Below the pieces are notes generated by a model. That model did no database searches. It saw only the letters and a program-made list of their open reading frames with translations, and was not told the origin of the DNA. Both the position numbers and the translations under genes were made by a program. A DNA stretch of 8,100 bases from Candidatus Adiutrix sp. (GTDB lineage: Bacteria > Desulfobacterota > Desulfarculia > Adiutricales > Adiutricaceae): NCBI GenBank assembly GCA_031285975.1, contig JAITVE010000049.1:1-8100 (forward strand), in the 5' to 3' direction. Positions 5,047 through 8,100 of this stretch are shown here, one piece after another (position 1 is the first letter of the stretch; each line of letters opens with the position of its first letter).

Positions 5047-6100
5047 CCGCCCTCCCCCGCTTTTTCAAATAGCCCATTAAATTGCTGAAAACGGTCGAGG
5101 GCTCCAGACGCTCCAAACAGGGCTGGCCGCAGTTTTTCCGCAGACAGCCCAAGCAGTCCAGTTCCGGCGTTAACACCTCGAAATGGCCGCCGAAGGGGCC
5201 GGTGCGCCAGGGCCGGGTGGGGCCGAAGAGGGCCAGGCCCCCCGCGCCCACCGCCGCCGCCAGGTGCATGGGCCCGGTGTCGGCGGTGACCACGGCCTCA
5301 GCCCGGGTCATAATATGGGCCAGGGCCGGGAGGCTGGTCTGGCCGCAAAAATTCACCGAAATTTCCGGCACGGCCCGCACGATGGCCTCGCCCCACTCCG
5401 CATCCTCGGGGCCGCCGGTGACCGCAATTTCAAGCTCGGTGCTGCGCAAAACTTTTTCGGCCAAATCCAGCCAATGGGGCAGGGGCCAGCGTTTGGTGAC
5501 CCACTTCGCGCCGGGGTTGAAAATCACAAAGGGGCCATGCACCCGGCGGGCCAGAAGCTCCTCGGCCTCGCGCGCGGCCTGGGGCGGCGGCGTGTAATAG
5601 GCCTCGGGCCAGGGCGCGGGCCGCTCCGCCCCCAGGTAGGCGGCGGCGTCGAGATAGCGCAGCACGGCGTGGCGGTCAGGGTCGTAGGGCGGCATTTTTT
5701 CGCTGAGGAATTTGTAGGATTTTTCGCGGGTGAGGTCAAACCCCACTTTGCGGCGGCCACGGGCCAGCCGCACCATGAGGCCGCTCTTCAAAAGGCCTTG
5801 CAAATCAAGCACAACATCGTATTCCACCGACCGCAAATCTTCCTTAAAAGCCCGGTAAAGCCGGTGGGCCCGCAGCAGCCGCCCGGCCTTGGCCAGGCGG
5901 GACAGTTCGCGCCGGGGCGAGATGATGACCCTGTCCAACTGCGGGTGCCCGTGCAGCAACCCGGCGGCGGCGGGCTCCACCAGCCAATCGATCCGCGCCG
6001 CCGGATACTTATGGCGCAAGGCTTCCAGGGCGGGCAGGGTCATGACCACATCGCCCACGGCGCTCATTTTAATGATGAGAAGTTTGTCGATATCAGGCAT
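5039..6100 (-). CDS. waaC: LPS heptosyltransferase I-type GT9 enzyme
   Basis: From ATG at 6100 the product has 353 residues, normal for GT9 heptosyltransferases. It adds L-glycero-D-manno-heptose from ADP-heptose to the Kdo of the inner core, at the cytoplasmic face of the inner membrane. Visible motifs are KMSAVGDVVMTLPAL (11-25), DLQGLLKSGL (99-108, characteristic of the WaaC side), FNPGAKWVTKRWP (194-206), ADTGPMHLAAAVG (273-285, ADP-heptose site) and FGPTRPWRTGP (292-302). Four cysteines (C316, C319, C324, C328) form a cluster also present in its operon partner. A longer frame to TTG at 6127 exists, but ATG at 6100 is preferred: it sits 4 bp after the upstream stop, has GGTGAG upstream, and places the GT9 start motif normally. 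Heptosyltransferase I rather than III is likely from the QGLLKSG motif and from the neighbouring waaF, but not certain. Confidence 0.87.
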   Translation of the reverse strand: MPDIDKLLIIKMSAVGDVVMTLPALEALRHKYPAARIDWLVEPAAAGLLHGHPQLDRVIISPRRELSRLAKAGRLLRAHRLYRAFKEDLRSVEYDVVLDLQGLLKSGLMVRLARGRRKVGFDLTREKSYKFLSEKMPPYDPDRHAVLRYLDAAAYLGAERPAPWPEAYYTPPPQAAREAEELLARRVHGPFVIFNPGAKWVTKRWPLPHWLDLAEKVLRSTELEIAVTGGPEDAEWGEAIVRAVPEISVNFCGQTSLPALAHIMTRAEAVVTADTGPMHLAAAVGAGGLALFGPTRPWRTGPFGGHFEVLTPELDCLGCLRKNCGQPCLERLEPSTVFSNLMGYLKKRGRADA

Positions 6101-6104
6101 ATTT

Positions 6105-7772
6105 TTAGCACTCACCGGGTTCCGCAAAGGAAAGTATCCACTCCGCCGCCCGGCGCAAATCCGGGGCCACGAGGGTGGGCGACCAGCCCGGCTTTTGCAC
6201 TTCCCTCAGCCCGTAGCCGGTGAGCACCAGGGCCGATCGGCCGCCCATGGTGTCGGCGGCCTCCAAATCGCGGCGGCGGTCGCCGACCCAGAAGGAGCGG
6301 GCCGGGTCAATGGCCAAATCGCGGCAGGCTTTTTCAAACAAGCCGGTGGCAGGTTTGCGGCAGTCGCAGTCGCGGCTGTATTCCGGCACTGTGCCCTCGG
6401 GGTGGTGGGGGCAAAAATAGACGCCGTCCAGCCGGGCCCCTTTGGCGGCCAACAGTTCCCGGAGGCGTTGGTGGATATGCTCCAAATCCTCCGCGCTGAA
6501 CAGGCCGCGCGCCAGGCCGGATTGGTTGGTGACCAGAACCACCTTGAAACCGGCCCGGTTGAGGGCGGCGATGGCCTCGGCGGAGCCGGGGATGAGGCGC
6601 AGCTCCTCCGGCGACTTGAGGTATTCCACTTCCTCGTTGACCGTGCCGTCGCGGTCGAGGAACACGCCCGGCGAGGTTCCAGGCCGGGCGCGGGTGGCCA
6701 GCAAATCCAGGGCGGCGGCCCGTGCCCGCTCGGGGGTCACGTCGTCGAAGCACATCTGGCGCGGCAGGGGGCATTCCCGCTTGAGGCAGGGCGCGCAGGG
6801 CGCGGCAGAGCGGAGCAGGCGGCTGGGGCCCAGCGGCGCGGTGGTCAGGGGGTTGGTGGGGCCGAACATGGCCACGAGAGGAATGTCCAACGCGCCGCCG
6901 ACGTGCATAAGGCCGGAGTCGTTAGTCAGCAACAGTTTGGCGCGGCGCATCAGGGCCATGGACACTGAGAGCGTGCCCGCCCCGGCCAGGTTGATGGCCC
7001 GGCTGCCCAGGCCCTCGGCCACGCGGGCAGCGGCTTCTTTTTCGCCGGGCCCGCCGAGAATCATAGCCCGTCCGGGGATTTCCCCCAAAATATAGTCAGC
7101 CGCCCGGCTGAAATTTTCCGCTGGCCAGCGTTTGGCCGAGCCAAAGGCCGCGCCGGGCGCCACCGCCAGCAAAAATTCGCCCGGCCGCACCCCGGCCTTG
7201 GCCAGCAGGGCTTCGGCAACGGCGAAATCTTCCGGCTTGGGAGTGAGGCACGGGCGGGTGAAGGGGGCGGCCAGACCGGCCCGTTCCAGAAGTTGCAGAT
7301 AATAGAATGACTCGTGGATGTAACGGTCGCCCGGCTGGAGCGGCACAGCCTTGGTCAGCAAGGGCGAGCGGCCGTCTCGGGCATAGCCCCAGCGCTGGGG
7401 GACGCGGGCCAGGGCGGCGATGAAGGCCGCTTCAAAGGCGTTTTGAAAGAGCACGGCCAGGTCGAAATCGCGGGCGGCCAGGCCCCGCGCCAGTTGCCAG
7501 CGGCCCGCAAGGCCCCGGTGCTGGCCGCCGCGGTCGTGGGGCAGCACATCGTCCACGCCGTCCTGGCGGCGGTAAATGTCCATGGCCCAAGGACGGGTGA
7601 GCACCGTCAGGCGGCCGGGGAAAGCGGCGGCCAGGGCCCGCGTCGCCGGGAGCGTCATCACCGCGTCGCCCACCCAGTTCGCGCCCCGCAGCAGTATGTT
7701 TTCAGGATTCTTCAGATAAACCTCGCCGGGCTGTTCGTAACACCGTTTCCGCCAGTTCGCCGGGCCGGTCAA
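6105..7772 (-). CDS. waaF-gmhB: Fused heptosyltransferase II (WaaF) and heptose bisphosphate phosphatase (GmhB)
   Basis: This 555-residue protein joins two enzymes of the same pathway. Residues about 24-350 are a GT9 heptosyltransferase II: LLRGANWVGDAVMTLPATRAL (27-47), APGAAFGSAKRWP (205-217), TNDSGLMHVGGAL (283-295), FGPTNPLTTAPLG (303-315) and a cysteine cluster (C326, C329, C334, C341). Residues about 369-552 are a HAD phosphatase like GmhB: FLDRDGTVNEE (371-381, nucleophile D373 and acid D375), VTNQSG (414-419), zinc ligands C454, H456, C469 and C471, RKP (472-474) and VGDRRRD (496-502). GmhB removes the 7-phosphate of D-glycero-beta-D-manno-heptose 1,7-bisphosphate, an ADP-heptose precursor step; WaaF uses ADP-heptose to add the second core heptose. 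No frame break separates the halves. The start is uncertain: TTG at 7772 overlaps lpxK by 71 bp and has only a weak ribosome site, and the GT9 domain would fit a start nearer residue 20-25. Confidence 0.92.
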   Translation of the reverse strand: MTGPANWRKRCYEQPGEVYLKNPENILLRGANWVGDAVMTLPATRALAAAFPGRLTVLTRPWAMDIYRRQDGVDDVLPHDRGGQHRGLAGRWQLARGLAARDFDLAVLFQNAFEAAFIAALARVPQRWGYARDGRSPLLTKAVPLQPGDRYIHESFYYLQLLERAGLAAPFTRPCLTPKPEDFAVAEALLAKAGVRPGEFLLAVAPGAAFGSAKRWPAENFSRAADYILGEIPGRAMILGGPGEKEAAARVAEGLGSRAINLAGAGTLSVSMALMRRAKLLLTNDSGLMHVGGALDIPLVAMFGPTNPLTTAPLGPSRLLRSAAPCAPCLKRECPLPRQMCFDDVTPERARAAALDLLATRARPGTSPGVFLDRDGTVNEEVEYLKSPEELRLIPGSAEAIAALNRAGFKVVLVTNQSGLARGLFSAEDLEHIHQRLRELLAAKGARLDGVYFCPHHPEGTVPEYSRDCDCRKPATGLFEKACRDLAIDPARSFWVGDRRRDLEAADTMGGRSALVLTGYGLREVQKPGWSPTLVAPDLRRAAEWILSFAEPGEC

Positions 7773-8100
7773 GCGCCAGTTCCATCTTCAAAATCTTGAC
7801 CGGCAAAGGAAAATTCGGGGGCAGCTTCACCGCGTCTTTGGCGGTGGTGACCAGGAACTCGGCCCGGCTGGCCAAAAAATCCAGCCCCAGGCGGTTTAGG
7901 AGCGGCCGGTCATAAACCTGGTGGTCGCGCAGGGGCACGAAGCGGCATAAATTCACCCCCAAACCAGCCAAGGTGCGCTGAAAAGAATCGGGCCGCCCCA
8001 GGCCGCAAAAGGCGAAGACCGGCTTCCCGGCCAGGCTCTCCAAGGGTTCCAGGGCGCCGCCCCCCAGGGGCTGCCAGCCGGTGGGCTGGTATTCGGCGGC
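7702..8100 (-). CDS. lpxK: Tetraacyldisaccharide 4'-kinase LpxK (5' part outside window)
   Basis: The frame enters from the window edge at 8100 and stops with TGA at 7702-7704, giving the last 132 residues. It includes YQPTGWQPLGG, then LAGKPVFAFCGLGRPDSFQRTL, VPLRDHQVYDRPLL and LVTTAKDAVKLPPNFPLPV, which match the C-terminal half of LpxK. LpxK phosphorylates the 4' position of the lipid A disaccharide at the inner membrane; its P-loop would lie in the missing N-terminal part. A TTG at 8043 lies in frame but is internal, because the frame continues upstream without a stop. Its 3' end overlaps the apparent start of waaF-gmhB, so lipid A kinase and core heptose genes are co-transcribed. The operon promoter must lie beyond 8100. 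Confidence 0.92.
   Translation of the reverse strand, partial: AAEYQPTGWQPLGGGALEPLESLAGKPVFAFCGLGRPDSFQRTLAGLGVNLCRFVPLRDHQVYDRPLLNRLGLDFLASRAEFLVTTAKDAVKLPPNFPLPVKILKMELALDRPGELAETVLRTARRGLSEES

Noticed and set aside
5183..6968. Long plus-strand frames (5183-6223 and 5889-6968) opposite the heptosyltransferases
   Set aside because: They are shadows of high-GC codons. The translations are repetitive G/A/R/H-rich and contain no domain motifs, while the minus-strand frames match GT9 and HAD families in full.
1..8100. Insertion sequences, tRNA/rRNA genes, CRISPR arrays, prophage or integrase remnants
   Set aside because: No transposase-like frame, terminal repeats, regularly spaced repeats, or tRNA/rRNA signatures were seen on either strand.

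Overview
The window looks like chromosomal DNA from a GC-rich, Gram-negative sulfate-reducing bacterium, most likely a Desulfobacterota ('deltaproteobacterial') lineage. The lipid A and inner-core genes show an LPS-bearing outer membrane. A full-length DsrC with both C-terminal redox cysteines points to dissimilatory sulfur metabolism. The species cannot be fixed from this sequence. Every supported gene is on the minus strand, so transcription runs from position 8100 towards 1.

Positions 8100-1874 hold one compact envelope operon, in transcription order: lpxK (its 5' part lies outside the window), a fused waaF-gmhB (heptosyltransferase II plus heptose bisphosphate phosphatase), a waaC-type heptosyltransferase I, an exported Sel1-repeat protein, a GT8 LPS-type glycosyltransferase, and a CgeB-like glycosyltransferase. 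Genes overlap or lie 4-15 bp apart. Together they would phosphorylate lipid A, make and attach the core heptoses, and extend the outer core. The Sel1 protein has no obvious enzymatic role.

Positions 1873-1449 contain no credible protein gene but are dense in signals. A possible weak terminator closes the LPS operon. An AT-rich, partly palindromic block follows, then a good sigma70-type promoter (TTGACT, 16 bp, TAAAAT). About 154 nt of predicted RNA comes next, with two stable hairpins that both expose the octamer CUCCCUCC, and it ends in a strong intrinsic terminator with eight U. This unannotated candidate small RNA, with anti-Shine-Dalgarno loops, is the most interesting item in the window. 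Immediately after it lies a near-consensus promoter for dsrC, with a perfect AT-rich palindrome over the -10/start region.

Positions 1448-1131 are dsrC, followed by an intrinsic terminator at about 1092-1116. From 1014 to the window edge runs a reading frame for a GGDEF-like protein whose signature motif has decayed to GARRL, with a further C-terminal domain cut by the edge. This frame was translated by hand because it has no stop in the window.
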